This document shows, in pieces, positions 49,062-64,000 of a stretch of DNA of 64,000 nt (position 1 is its first letter; the number at the start of each line of letters is the position of its first letter). The DNA is taken from the NCBI GenBank assembly GCA_016858145.1, contig JAEHOE010000035.1, positions 558,001-622,000 of the forward strand, given 5' to 3'. Position numbers and translations under genes: made by a program. Under the pieces are notes generated by a model. The model saw nothing but the letters and a program-made list of their open reading frames with translations. It was not told the origin of the DNA and made no database searches. This DNA is from Edaphochlamys debaryana (taxonomy: Eukaryota > Chlorophyta > Chlorophyceae > Chlamydomonadales).

Positions 49062-49404
49062 GCTCCTCCCCGCTTGACCCTAGAAAGATGGGATGGTTGC
49101 CCCGCGCCCTCTCCTCGCCTCCCTGGTCAACCTAACCTATGTTCTGGGTGGTACTTGAGGTGTGGCCGCTCCTGCAGTTGCGGTTGGACATACGCGGGCT
49201 AATTCTTGCGCGTTCCATGGGGCTGGTGATGGCTCGGGGCCATGCAGGCTGGGCTTAATTCCTAGGGAGCCCGACTACTCGTGCATTCCGCATAGGAGCC
49301 CCGTTTCCCACCCCATAGCGCATACAGCGCTAGCGAAACACAGCAGCTGCTGCCCGCACATCACACCGAAACATCGTGTCGGAACAGCCGGCGGGTAGAG
49401 CAGC
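49062..49404. promoter_or_regulatory. Divergent promoter region of ClpR and SDH1
   Basis: Only 343 bp separate the two start codons, which point away from each other, so this segment must hold both promoters and 5' UTRs. It is less GC-rich than the flanking exons. I see no clear TATA box. Both genes encode nuclear-coded organelle proteins, one plastid and one mitochondrial. Confidence 0.6.
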
Positions 49405-55054
<5,650 letters not shown>

Positions 55055-55686
55055 GCGCCCTCACAGCTAGCCGGGACCCACGTGGGACCCACGCGCTGGG
55101 ACAAAGGGATGCATGCGACAGAGCGCGGCACTGGGTTCCGGCCGGTGGCGGCCCGCATGCAGTCAGCCCTGGTCTCGGACGGTTGGGGATTCTGGCGGCA
55201 GGGAAGGCACGCTGGGCGCAACCGGTGCGCGGATCGGGGTCGCCGTGGATGGGAGGGGCGGAGGAGCGTGTGTGGGCGGACGCGCGGGCAGCGGTGCGCG
55301 GATGATGGATGTGGATGCAAGGCGGCCTGCATCAGCTGGCATCGGCCTTGTGTTCGCGGCTTGATCTGCTGAGGGTTTCGGGCGGGAGCAGCTGCAGCGA
55401 CGCTGTCCCCCATTGGCTTACTGTTTGGTAGAGTGGGGTGAGTGCGTGACGAGTGCTGATGTAGGTTGTGTGCATGATGCTTTGCCGGGGTTGTGTGTGG
55501 CGCCCTTGCAAGCTGGGGAGGGACAGTGCTGGTGTCGGACTGGACCCGACCTCCGCTGAGGGGACAGATTTGAGGCGGTCCAAGGGGTGTGCGAGATTGG
55601 CACAGCCCGCGGTAATAGCCTACTAGATGTGGTGGTGGCGCCGACGGCTGACGGGAACACGGTATGTGTCTCGATTCATCGACGAG

Positions 55687-55691
55687 TGTAA
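55687..55691 (+). promoter_or_regulatory. Putative polyadenylation signal TGTAA for SDH1
   Basis: First TGTAA I see on the plus strand after SDH1, about 630 nt past the stop codon. Confidence 0.35.
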
Positions 55692-56017
55692 AGCAATTAA
55701 AGCCCCTGGCGCTGGAGCGGCATCTGTGGTGCGAGACAAGCGGCATGAAGGGAATGGGATAGGGTCACGCTATCAAGCGCGAGGGTTCTGTGCTCTCAGG
55801 GGCCGTGCAGCGTACACCAGACGACGACGGCTCGTCGACGGGGAGATGCAGCTGAGCGGGGTGCCAGCAAAGCTCCGACCGCCGAGAGGCTAACTGAGGG
55901 GGGCATCCAACGATCCGAGCGGAGGAGGGAGGCGTTCAGAATACCGTATGTTACCGGTAGTTGGCCTACCAAACGCCCTGCCTGTGTGTGCACTGTGCAG
56001 TCTCTCGTGCTGTCCGT

Positions 56018-56054
56018 GGGGGTTGAAGGGGGCGGAGCACGGTTACTCCGAACG
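56018..56054. repeat. Direct repeat left of the SNF2 exon
   Basis: It reads GGGGGTTGAAGGGGGCGGAG followed by CACGGTTACTCCGAACG, and recurs to the right of the exon at 56353-56399 with about 10 extra bases in the middle. Confidence 0.75.
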
Positions 56055-56206
56055 TTGCCGTTAAACTAGTGTCAGACGCTTGTGCATGCGTGGTGCACTG
56101 GTGGAGGCTGCCTTCAGACGTGACTGCATTCAGTTGGTTGGCGCGTGATGGCGCACGTGCCATGCAGCGCCCTGGTCCCTGACCTACCCTGTGGCATCCT
56201 CCGCAG

Positions 56207-56338
56207 GTGCTGGGCCGCGGCCGGCCCCGCCCCGCCGACGGCGGACCCCGCCTCCACGTGCTGCTCACCAGCTACGAGTTCCTCATGGGCAAGCACGACC
56301 GGCCCCGGCTGGCGCGACTCAAGTGGTCCCACATCATC
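56207..56338 (+). pseudogene. Orphan exon of a SNF2-family chromatin-remodelling helicase
   Basis: A 132-nt segment preceded by CCGCAG and followed by GTGAGC reads as 44 codons without a stop. It contains LHVLLTSYEFLMGKHDRPRL and LKWSHII, the part of the SNF2 ATPase just before the DEGH box in BRM/SYD-type remodellers (there: LLTTYE.LM.KHDRP.L...W..II). Both flanking splice sites are in phase 0. A full SNF2 gene cannot fit here: SDH1 ends 1.15 kb to the left and a minus-strand gene ends 1.3 kb to the right, and no neighbouring SNF2 motif is present. It is a displaced or captured exon. The preserved frame suggests a recent move. Confidence 0.65.
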
Positions 56339-56352
56339 GTGAGCAGCTTGAG

Positions 56353-56399
56353 GGGGGGTTGAAGGGGGCGGAGCAGTGGGAGCACGGTTACTCCGAACG
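56353..56399. repeat. Direct repeat right of the SNF2 exon
   Basis: It matches 56018-56054 in the same orientation, with GTGGGAGCA-like extra bases in the middle. It begins 14 bp after the exon's donor site. Confidence 0.75.
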
Positions 56400-57603
56400 A
56401 GTTACCGCTCGATTACACCGAACGTGATCGGCACGCTTCATCTCGAAAGGCCGTCTGGGAAAGCCTGACAAGCCGCTCAACTAGGATCGGACGTTACCGC
56501 ATCCGCTTCAGGTGGACCTGCGAGCCGGTGAATGAGGTAGCTGCGGATGGCAGGCCAAGCGCAGACCCGCTGGCTAAATCTGGACACCGGGATGGGCGTG
56601 GCTGATTGTTGGCTTGGCTAGGCAGCTGTTTCCCGGGCAGTAGTCAAGGCAGGAGAGGCGATGAGTGAGTGAGGCAGGAGGCGCAAGTAAGCCGTCGGAG
56701 TACCACAAGAAAGGCAGCGCCTGCACGGTCTTTCCCCCTGCAGCCCCATCACCCACGGTTTCTTCGGCGAAGCAAGTCTGTGTTTGCCCGCTCAGTGTTC
56801 TGCTTTCCAGGCCCCGGTCGAACCCTAAGCATGATCCCTCTAAACAGGGACCCTATTGCGCCACCTGCTAAGTGCAACCTCCGCCAATGCTGGAGATCAT
56901 TAATGGTGGCCCAAAGAATCTAAAATCAATCAGCGCGCATCAGGCTACTAGGCAAGGCATCAATAAGCTAGATAGCCTTCTGCCGTCTGGAGGTGCCAAC
57001 AACCGTCCTCCATATCGGTCTAAATCTAGGGTGCCTAGGGTCTACGTGGTTGCCAGGGCTCGCAAGCCACCTAGGGCAGACCACAGCTAATGAGCAGGGT
57101 TCATGGCAGCAGCCCACCATGCCGCCTGCATCTCGCCTCGCTGTCTAGCCGCTTCCTCAGGGGTTGGGCCCCAGTCGCAGTTCTCGTTGCCTTGGGCTCG
57201 TCCGCACCGCAGCCTGCGCCAGGCCCTGCCAAGCTCAGCCCAGCGTGTACCAGCGCCCAGACCATCGGCGGAGGGCTGCTCCCCACATCGCCGCATGCGC
57301 CGAGCCCTCCGGTCGCTCTGGGGCGACCGCCACCCACCCCTCCCCCCTGGGCGCAACACCGCCTGCCCGGAGCGCGTCAAGCGCCAACCGTCAACCGCCA
57401 CAACGGCACCGCAACGGCAGGGCGGCCTGCCGGTCCTGCTCGCTGCACTTCTTCCCCTCCCACAACACCCACCACCTTGCAACTCTCGTGCATGCATGGC
57501 AGCCCCCAGCCTACCGCACTGCACTCAGCAGGTGACACTCTCGCCCACCCCCTCCCTTTCTGGACACCTGGAGACGGTTCCTGCTAGCTGCACTCATCGC
57601 GCC

Positions 57604-60600
57604 CTACAGGTCGTCGGCGCGTGAGAGGTCGAAGTTGAGGCGTCGCTCCTTGACTCGCTTGGAGCGCTTTGGCGGCGAGGGCGGGGGCTTGGGCTTCTTG
57701 CCCGCGCGCTTGGGCGGCGGCGGCGGGTCGGCGGCGGCGTGGCCGGCGGGCGGCGGCGACTTGCGGTTCTTGCGGGTGGGCGTGACCTCTGCGCTGAGCG
57801 GCGGCGGCGAGGAGGAGGCGATGCCGGCGGGGGGTGGCTTGCGCTTGCGGGGCGGGAGCACAACCGTGTCTTCGGCGGGCGGGGGAGGCGGGGGCGACTT
57901 GCCCTTCTTGTTGGGTTTGTTGGGTGGAGCGCGGGTGGTTGGGAGCAGCTCGGGGGATGGCGGGACCGGCGGCCGCGGGCTTGGCGGCGGCGGCGGGCTG
58001 GGTGGCGGCGGCCGGGGCGGCGGCGGGGAGGGTGGCAGGCTCGGCGGCGGGGGCGGCGGCATGCGTTTGACCGGCGCGTTGGCCTTGCCGGCTGGGGTCG
58101 GTGCTGCAGGCAGGCTGGGCGGGGACGGTGGGGACGGCGGCGATTGGGGATGCGAGGGCCGCAGCTTCGCCCCCGGCGGGGGCGGGTACTCGTGGTCGTC
58201 GTTGGGTGGGTGCGCCTGCCAGCCCGGCGGCTCGTGCACCTTGGGGTGCCGGGGCGGCCGGGGCGACGGCGGCGGCGCGGGCGGAGAAGGCGGCGGCGAG
58301 GGGAACGCACAGTCTGGATCGGCCATATCGACCAGGCCGTCGCAATCGTTGTCCATGCCGTCATTGCAGGATGTTTCGGTGCTTTCGGTGAAGCGGCAGA
58401 GGCCCACTCGGCCGCCCGCGACGCTGTGCTTGAGCTGCCTGATGACCCAGCCCTCCGTTCCGTTGCGGTACTCCTCGCCCGTGAATACGGCCGCCACGTG
58501 GCGTGTACGGCGCACGGTGGTCTGTGTACTGCCGTCCCAGTAGTACACGTTGGTGGCGTACAGGTACTGCAGGGAGGGAGGGATGAAGGGGCAGGACGGG
58601 CCAGGTGAGGCCGCATAATGCCGGCTAGTGCTTGCAAGCAGCACCCTTGCTACCAGACAGGCTCGTAGCAGGAGCAGCAGGCAGGCTAGGGTTATGGTAC
58701 CCGGACCAGGGCGCGTGTCGCATGAAAGGGACAGGACCAGGGCGCAGGCTGTTGCTTGCAGGTTAACAAGCGAGGTGCTTGCCAGCGGTACGCCTGGACC
58801 CCCCGCTCCCCTCCCCGCTCCCGACGCACCGTGTCGGGGATGTCCGAGTCGTACTTCCCGCTGTCGATGCGGTACGACAGATAGTACGACACGGGGAACG
58901 GCACTGACGGGTCGTTGCGCTTGGCGTACGGCATCCAGTCCGGCCGAATCCAGATTATGTGCTCGTCCTTTGACTGCTGCGACGGGACGTTGAAGTAGAG
59001 GAAGGTGTTGAGGGGCCATGAGGTCGAATCAAGGACGGCCATGGGCGAGCCCCAGCCCAGCTGCCAGTTGTGGGGCGCGTTGTGGCACCGCACGGCGCAG
59101 CATCCGCCCATGAGACTGGAGAAGTCGCAGTACTCGCAGCCCTGAGGGAGGGGGCAGGGGGTGGAGGGTGGGCGAGGAAAGGAGGGGAAGATGGGTCCGA
59201 GGGCGGTCATTGAGCAGTTCAGGACAGCAACTGCATTCTGAGCAGCTACCGGTACCGTATTCTGCCCAGATGCTCCATGCCCCGATCCCGATCTGCCGTA
59301 CGTTTGAGTCGTTGGCATGGTGTAGGAACAGGTTGTGCCCGATCTCGTGCATGTAGGCCATGACCTCACCGGAGGACTCGCCTGGGGGTGGGATTGGGGA
59401 GGGCGGCTGACATTCCGTGCATGGTGTGGAGAGGCCACGAGCGCATCCCGACAGCGGCAAGACAGGAGGCGCCGCTCAAGGACTTGGGAGCCACGTCCGT
59501 TGGGTGCAAGGTGGATACTAACACAACCCCCACCCACAGGGCAGGCCCTCCTCTACAACGCACCCTATCCCGCTGCGACTGAGCCCTGCCAATCCCGCCT
59601 GATTCCACTCGTATCCCGAACCCTGCTCCATATCAGGCCACTCGCGTGGATCTGATCTCATGGCTCACCCTGGATCCAGGCCATGGACGAGATGTACGAC
59701 CCATCCGTGCCCTTCTCCACGGGCCCCAGCGTGCCCAGGCCCATCCAGCCGCAGCCCGCCTCGTACGTCAGCTGACGTGGCAGGACGAGCACGCGGTGGC
59801 GGTACAACGACAGATCCACTTTAAGGGTGGCGGCTGCGTACTGCTGCGCCCACATGTGCAGGCCCCATGAGTCACGGTAGGCGCAGGATCGGGTTGAGAA
59901 GCGGTAGGTGCCGTTGTTTGAGCAGGGGACGTTGAAGGGCCCCACCACCAGGGAGTTGCCCCGGTTCATGGCGGCCCTGAGGTGGGTGGGGAGGCGGTGG
60001 TGGTGGCAGGAGAGGGTATGGGTTGGCGGCGGGATGCTTGTTTCGCGACTAGGCCGCCTACCGTCCCCTACAAGCCCAGCTCTGCAGCCTGGCCAACGCT
60101 TCTCTCGTGACCGGTACGCCCCTGATGCCCCCGCCCCGCGCCCCTACCTCATGCCCCTCCGCCAACCCCCCCACCAACCCCCCCTGCTCACTTCCCCTGG
60201 CTGCACTCGTAGTAGTAGCCCTCCAGCGTTTGGCTCTGGCTGCCCCGCCCCGCGAACAGCATGCTCTCCAGCCGCTGCGGGGAGGCAGCCGGGGAGCAGG
60301 GGAGGGGGGTTGCGTCGAGGTCAGCCGGGGAGGGGGCCATGTTGGGTGTCGCCGTCAGCTCCCGCTTAACTCCTGCACGATTGTGGTCCTCGCCTATTCG
60401 CATCGAGCCACACACTTGGATGCACAGTTGCACACCTGGATGCAGGGATTGCGCCTCCGGCCGGGAACTTTAAACCCTCGACTGTCGACCCTCAAAAGCC
60501 CCCTTGAGAACACTCCGGAGCCGCTCCCCTTGCCACCCGCCCCACCCCACCCCACCCCGCCCGCACCTCGACGCTGGTCGACGGCGGGAAGTCGCACACC

Positions 60601-62000
60601 CCCACAATCATGTACAGCACCGGCATGTCCCGTACGACACGTGTGCTTGCCGTACTGAGCAGGCCGGCCGCCATGGCTAGGTCCGTGGGCCCGTCCGTTC
60701 CGACCGTCTCCCGCAGCCCACGGGGCTGCACCCCCCCATCCGTGCCTGCGGCCGTTGCCGCGGTGCCGGAATGCCCCGCCATGCCGGCCTCCGAGAGGGA
60801 GTATGAGTCCTCGAACTCGGGGGGCGGGGGGGCGCCCAGGGGGCTCTCCGTGGCGACGGTGCGGAGGACCGTGGTCACGATGGATGCTATGGTCCAGACC
60901 TGAAGGGGGGATTGGGTGGGCATTGGAAGAATTGGGGGGGATTGGGGAGGGTGTTTTGGGCTGACCGCGATGCCGACGTAGGCGTGTGGGGGGGGGGAGG
61001 GGCGCAGGTGCTGACGGCGGCCATGAGCTGCCAGCATCCGTCCTTGCCCCTGCACCCAGGTTGCGTTCCTTGCAGTGCCCTCAGGCCTCCTCCCGCTTTG
61101 ACCCTGCCCGCTTAGGCCCTGCCCCGCCAGCCATCCACCGTTCCAGCGGGCAGCGGCAAAGCGGCACTGGTGGCGCTCGCAGGTGGCTCCGAGCACCTAG
61201 CTCGCGTCCGTGCCACTGAGCTCAAAATGTGCGCTTGGCAGAGCCCACGGAGGCAGGCTTCCCCAACCCGTCCTCATATCCTCGGCCCTACCCCCGCACT
61301 GCGCCTCCTCGGCGGGTTCTCGAGCCGCTCTGTCAAGTTACATCCCTCCCCCCTATCCGCGCAGTCCCACACAGACAGCCCTTGGCACAGACAGATACCA
61401 CGTTTCTCCCGGCTGCTTACGCGAGCCGCCCTTCACGCACCGCAACCTCTGCCACCACCCCACGCGCTGCCTCTGCGCAGCCCCTCTACCCCACAGCCCC
61501 TCCACCCCACCTCGAGTCGCTCCTCATCCAGCCGGCGCCCCTCCACCGCCACCGGGTCGCCGCTGTGCAGCGCTCCGTGGTCGTAGTGGGGCGGCATGAC
61601 TAATTCGGTGAGCTCGAACACGGTTTCCGTGCCGCCCGAGGCCGAGGGCACGGTCAGGTGCTGGGCCAAGAGGTAGACGAGGTCCGGCGTACCCTCGTCC
61701 ACCATGTCCCCTGAGAGGACCGTGAGCGTGCCTGGGCGGAGATGGGGAGGTCAAGGGGGGAGTTGTGTTGCTGGGGAGGTGGTTTGTGCGGGGCTGGGCG
61801 CGGCGGGGATGTGTGGGGCGGGGAAACGGGGGTGCAGGGCATAGCGGACGGAACCCACCCTCCAGCCGCTCCAGCTTCACGTCCTGGGTTGTCGCTGCTT
61901 GGAGCCATGCGAGAGCTAGTAGCGCGTAGAAGCGGAGCCCATAGCGCGACCGGCTCCTTGCTTCCAGTTGTGAGCCGTCCCTCCGCGAGGAGGGGAGCAT
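57604..62000 (-). CDS. Gametolysin-family (peptidase M11) zinc metalloprotease with proline-rich tail
   Basis: Eight exons total 2442 nt (813 aa): 61859-62000, 61511-61731, 60567-60899, 60192-60274, 59669-59976, 59302-59381, 58830-59141, 57604-58566. The start at 62000 gives a basic N-terminus and one hydrophobic helix (YGLRFYALLALAWLQAATTQ), a signal peptide or anchor. The zinc site is AYMHEIGHNLFLHHAND: HExxH plus a third His, as in algal gametolysin/VMP proteases. GCEYCDFSSLMGGCC follows directly across an intron. After the catalytic domain comes CNDGMDNDCDGLVDMADPDC, a Cys/Asp module also seen in other algal secreted proteins. A tail of about 250 residues rich in Pro, Ser, Lys and Arg follows, with pherophorin-like SPPPP runs. 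It is probably secreted to the cell wall, where M11 enzymes digest matrix glycoproteins at mating or hatching. Substrate and timing are unknown. The exon 6 donor (AAC|GTACGG) was chosen because it alone keeps frame. Confidence 0.9.
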
Positions 62001-63806
62001 GTCGACCGTGCTGGCCGGCGTCGCGCGGGCCGGTCAAAGGTTTTCCTGGCTTCTGGCTACTACTGCTCCATTGCTCTGGTCTCCGGAAAGCAGCTGTGTG
62101 CTTCTGCCACGAAGCCGATGACCCCGTAGCTGTCCCCCCAGTTTCAGCTCTATTTGTTGCCGTCGCGTTGCCGTCGCTTTGCCGTTGCCACACTGATTAC
62201 ACGTTTAGGGGAAGCGGTCAATGCCGTTGCGCGTCGCGGACTGGCCAATTGCTACAAGCCGAAAGGGTATCTGTTTCAAGCAAGGTAGTAGTCTATCGAT
62301 AGACTGCTGTACAAAGTAACAGCTGGATATCCTATCAGAGCCGAAAGACGGCCTGGGAAGGTGCTCGGGGTTGCTCGTCAACAGCTTCTGCACTACAGGT
62401 CCTTTGCAACGTCGGGCCCAGCGAGACGCCAGGCCGAACATGCAGTCCGTAGACGGCCCTAACGATGTGCGCACATAGCTGTAGTGCTGCGACACTGCGG
62501 AACGCCGCCGCCTTGCCCGTCGCGCCGTCTGCCCCGCCCACGCCTCCGGCGCACCCCTGCCCTCGTGCACCCTTCCCGCCCCATCCCCGCGCTCTCAAGG
62601 ACGCCCCCCCAGAGCGAGTCGTCAGGTCACCTGAAGAAAGGGGCCGTATGGCAGGGATCTATGGATCTGGCCTAGCAAGCGGCCCCCGCTCTGATAGCGG
62701 CCCCCGCTCTGCGCCAGTCTTGGGGTTGGCGCCTCCAGGAGGGCGGCCGCCTGGACGCCTCTGGCTGAGGGCGGGCGTGACTTGCCTTCGCTCAGCGAGG
62801 TAGCCCGTGCACGTCGCAGTTCAAGAGGCCTCTGATCTGCAGCGCGTTACATGTCCTGATCTCGTCTGTGCAGCATCGTCACATCATGTCCGCCCCGGGG
62901 AGCCGCCACCCCAGGCCCCGCGTGACTGGCGGTCGGCGCACGGAGGGCACCACACACACAGAACTCGCCCCAGCGCGACCCAGCGTCAGCGAACGGTATC
63001 GTGCGGGCGCACTTGACTTCCACAAGCGGCTTGCGCTGGCGCCTGCGTGCGGGAGGGTGGGGGCGGCACGGCGGTGTTCCAGGGCGGTGTAGGCTGGCGC
63101 ACCCCACAACCCCTTTGCCAATCAGCGAGCCCTCCCGTCCAGCCCCATCAGGAGGTTCAGCGTGCCAAGGGCCATACACTACTGTACTTGTACCGCTCTC
63201 CCCAGCCGTCCTTCCTGTACCGTCCTGCCAAGTCGTCCCGTCCCTTGCCCTCAGCGCCATGCCTGCCGTCGTGCCGTCTTCCGCTCGTCTCCGCGCTGAT
63301 GGCGGAGTCGCTGCCGCCACCACCGCCCAGCAGCTGGAGGGAGCAGCGGGCTGGGGCTGGCGGCCGCAACAGCCTCTGGCCGCCCAAGTGCTTGGGCTGC
63401 CACGTGTAACAGCCGCAGCCGTCGTTCTCGCTGCCGCCAAAGCCGGGCGTAGCCGGCCGCCGTGGCTGACCCCCCCCCAAGCACTCCCGCAACCGGCGGC
63501 CTCGCTGATGGCAGCCAGGGGCTGGGCTCCCGCCCTGGCTGCTCCAGGCGTGTGGGCTGCCTTGCCGCAACACCCGCGGTCGTCAGGTTACCGCCGCTGC
63601 TGCCACAGCCGAGGGCCCCGCGGCTTGGGCTAGGACTGCTAGGACCCAGTTGGCCTGCTGCTTATTGCACCAAGAGCGGTCGTGCCGCCCGTTCGAGTAA
63701 CGCCGGCCCCCGCTGCTGCTGCGGACATAACGCCGGTAGCCCCCCGCCTGGCCCCCACTCACCCCACGGCGGTGGGTTGAGGCCCCCGCACGGGCCCATA
63801 CCGCCC
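62001..63806. other. Region between the M11 gene and the window-edge repeat protein
   Basis: Both neighbours are on the minus strand, so this is the 3' region of the edge gene plus the M11 promoter. A TGTAA on the minus strand near 62846 could serve the edge gene. The stretch 63730-63806 still looks like the tyrosine/proline/glycine repeat but in a shifted frame. Nothing else is recognisable. Confidence 0.5.
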
Positions 63807-64000
63807 CTACGGCGGTGGGTAGGGGCCTCCGCCCGGACCATACCCGCCGTAAGGCGGCGGCGGGTAGGCCGCTCCGCCCGGCGGCCCATATCCCCCATAA
63901 GGCGGAGGGTAGGGCACTCCGCCCGGCGGCCCATACCCCCCATAAGGCGGCGGGTATGATATCACGCCCGGCGGCCCATGCTCCCCGTAGGGCGGAGGTT
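63807..64000 (-). CDS. C-terminal end of a Tyr-Pro-Pro/Gly-repeat protein (partial)
   Basis: From the window edge the minus strand is open for 63 codons to a TAG at 63807-63809. It reads as about four copies of a unit close to YPPPYGGYGPPGG, with variants such as PPPYGEHGPPG and PPPPYGGYGPGGG. Such repeats are disordered and occur as tails on diverse proteins; the main domain lies outside the window, so the function is unknown. Just past the stop the pattern continues in another frame (NPPPWGEWGPGGG), so the stop may come from a one-base indel. No start is visible. Confidence 0.5.
   Translation of the reverse strand, partial: PPPYGEHGPPGVISYPPPYGGYGPPGGVPYPPPYGGYGPPGGAAYPPPPYGGYGPGGGPYPPP

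Larger units (their letters stand above)
55055..57603. other. Convergent intergenic region with an orphan SNF2 exon
   Basis: It lies between the ends of SDH1 (plus) and the M11 protease (minus). It holds a candidate SDH1 poly(A) signal at 55687-55691 and an isolated SNF2-helicase exon (56207-56338) flanked by direct repeats (56018-56054 and 56353-56399). I see nothing recognisable in 55055-55680, 56400-57090 or 57090-57603. Confidence 0.6.

Noticed and set aside
59029..59301. Extension of the M11 zinc-site exon through VRQIGIGAWSIWAEYG
   Set aside because: No donor after it keeps frame with the next conserved exon (GCEYCDF); the AAC|GTACGG donor does.
63001..63633. 210-codon plus-strand frame near the right edge
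   Set aside because: Ala/Pro-rich sequence expected by chance at this GC content; lies downstream of a minus-strand gene and shows no domain.

Overview
The window is nuclear DNA of a green alga, most likely a volvocine relative of Chlamydomonas. It is very GC-rich and its genes are cut into many short exons with GT-AG introns. Third codon positions are almost all G or C. The protein families also fit: a receptor-type nucleotide cyclase with a bacterial-type binding ectodomain, a gametolysin-family (M11) metalloprotease with a proline-rich tail, and cell-wall proteins with Ser-Pro spacers. Candidate TGTAA polyadenylation signals follow some genes. No organelle or bacterial gene is present. Exon models were built by eye from splice sites, reading frame and family conservation; six full-length models add up to a whole number of codons.

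Layout: (1) 1-10616, minus: a receptor-type class III nucleotide cyclase, cut at its C-terminus by the window edge. (2) 13357-16633, plus: casein kinase 2 alpha (376 aa). (3) 18331-24160, plus: a 733-aa protein of unrecognised family with a predicted myristoylation/palmitoylation N-terminus and two tandem copies of one large domain. (4) 25639-32643 plus and 36214-44282 minus: two paralogous secreted multidomain proteins facing tail to tail. Each has a VMO-I-like domain, a Ser-Pro hinge, a LamG/concanavalin-like domain, a PAN/apple-like region and DGDG-containing Cys repeats. The 3.6 kb between them holds a decayed non-LTR retrotransposon 3' end with three hairpins and a short element with terminal inverted repeats. 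(5) 45241-49061, minus: a plastid ClpR-type subunit (415 aa). It is divergent from (6) 49405-55054, plus: mitochondrial succinate dehydrogenase flavoprotein (633 aa). (7) 56207-56338: an orphan SNF2-helicase exon between direct repeats. (8) 57604-62000, minus: an M11 metalloprotease (813 aa). (9) 63807-64000, minus: the C-terminus of a Tyr/Pro/Gly-repeat protein.

There is no operon logic. CK2, ClpR and SDH1 are housekeeping genes for kinase signalling, chloroplast proteolysis and mitochondrial respiration. The secreted VMO/LamG pair and the M11 protease are plausible makers and remodellers of the algal extracellular matrix. The cyclase would sense an extracellular ligand. The most unusual parts are the mosaic inverted gene pair, the lipid-anchored tandem-repeat protein, the retroelement hairpins with compensatory stem changes, and the captured SNF2 exon.
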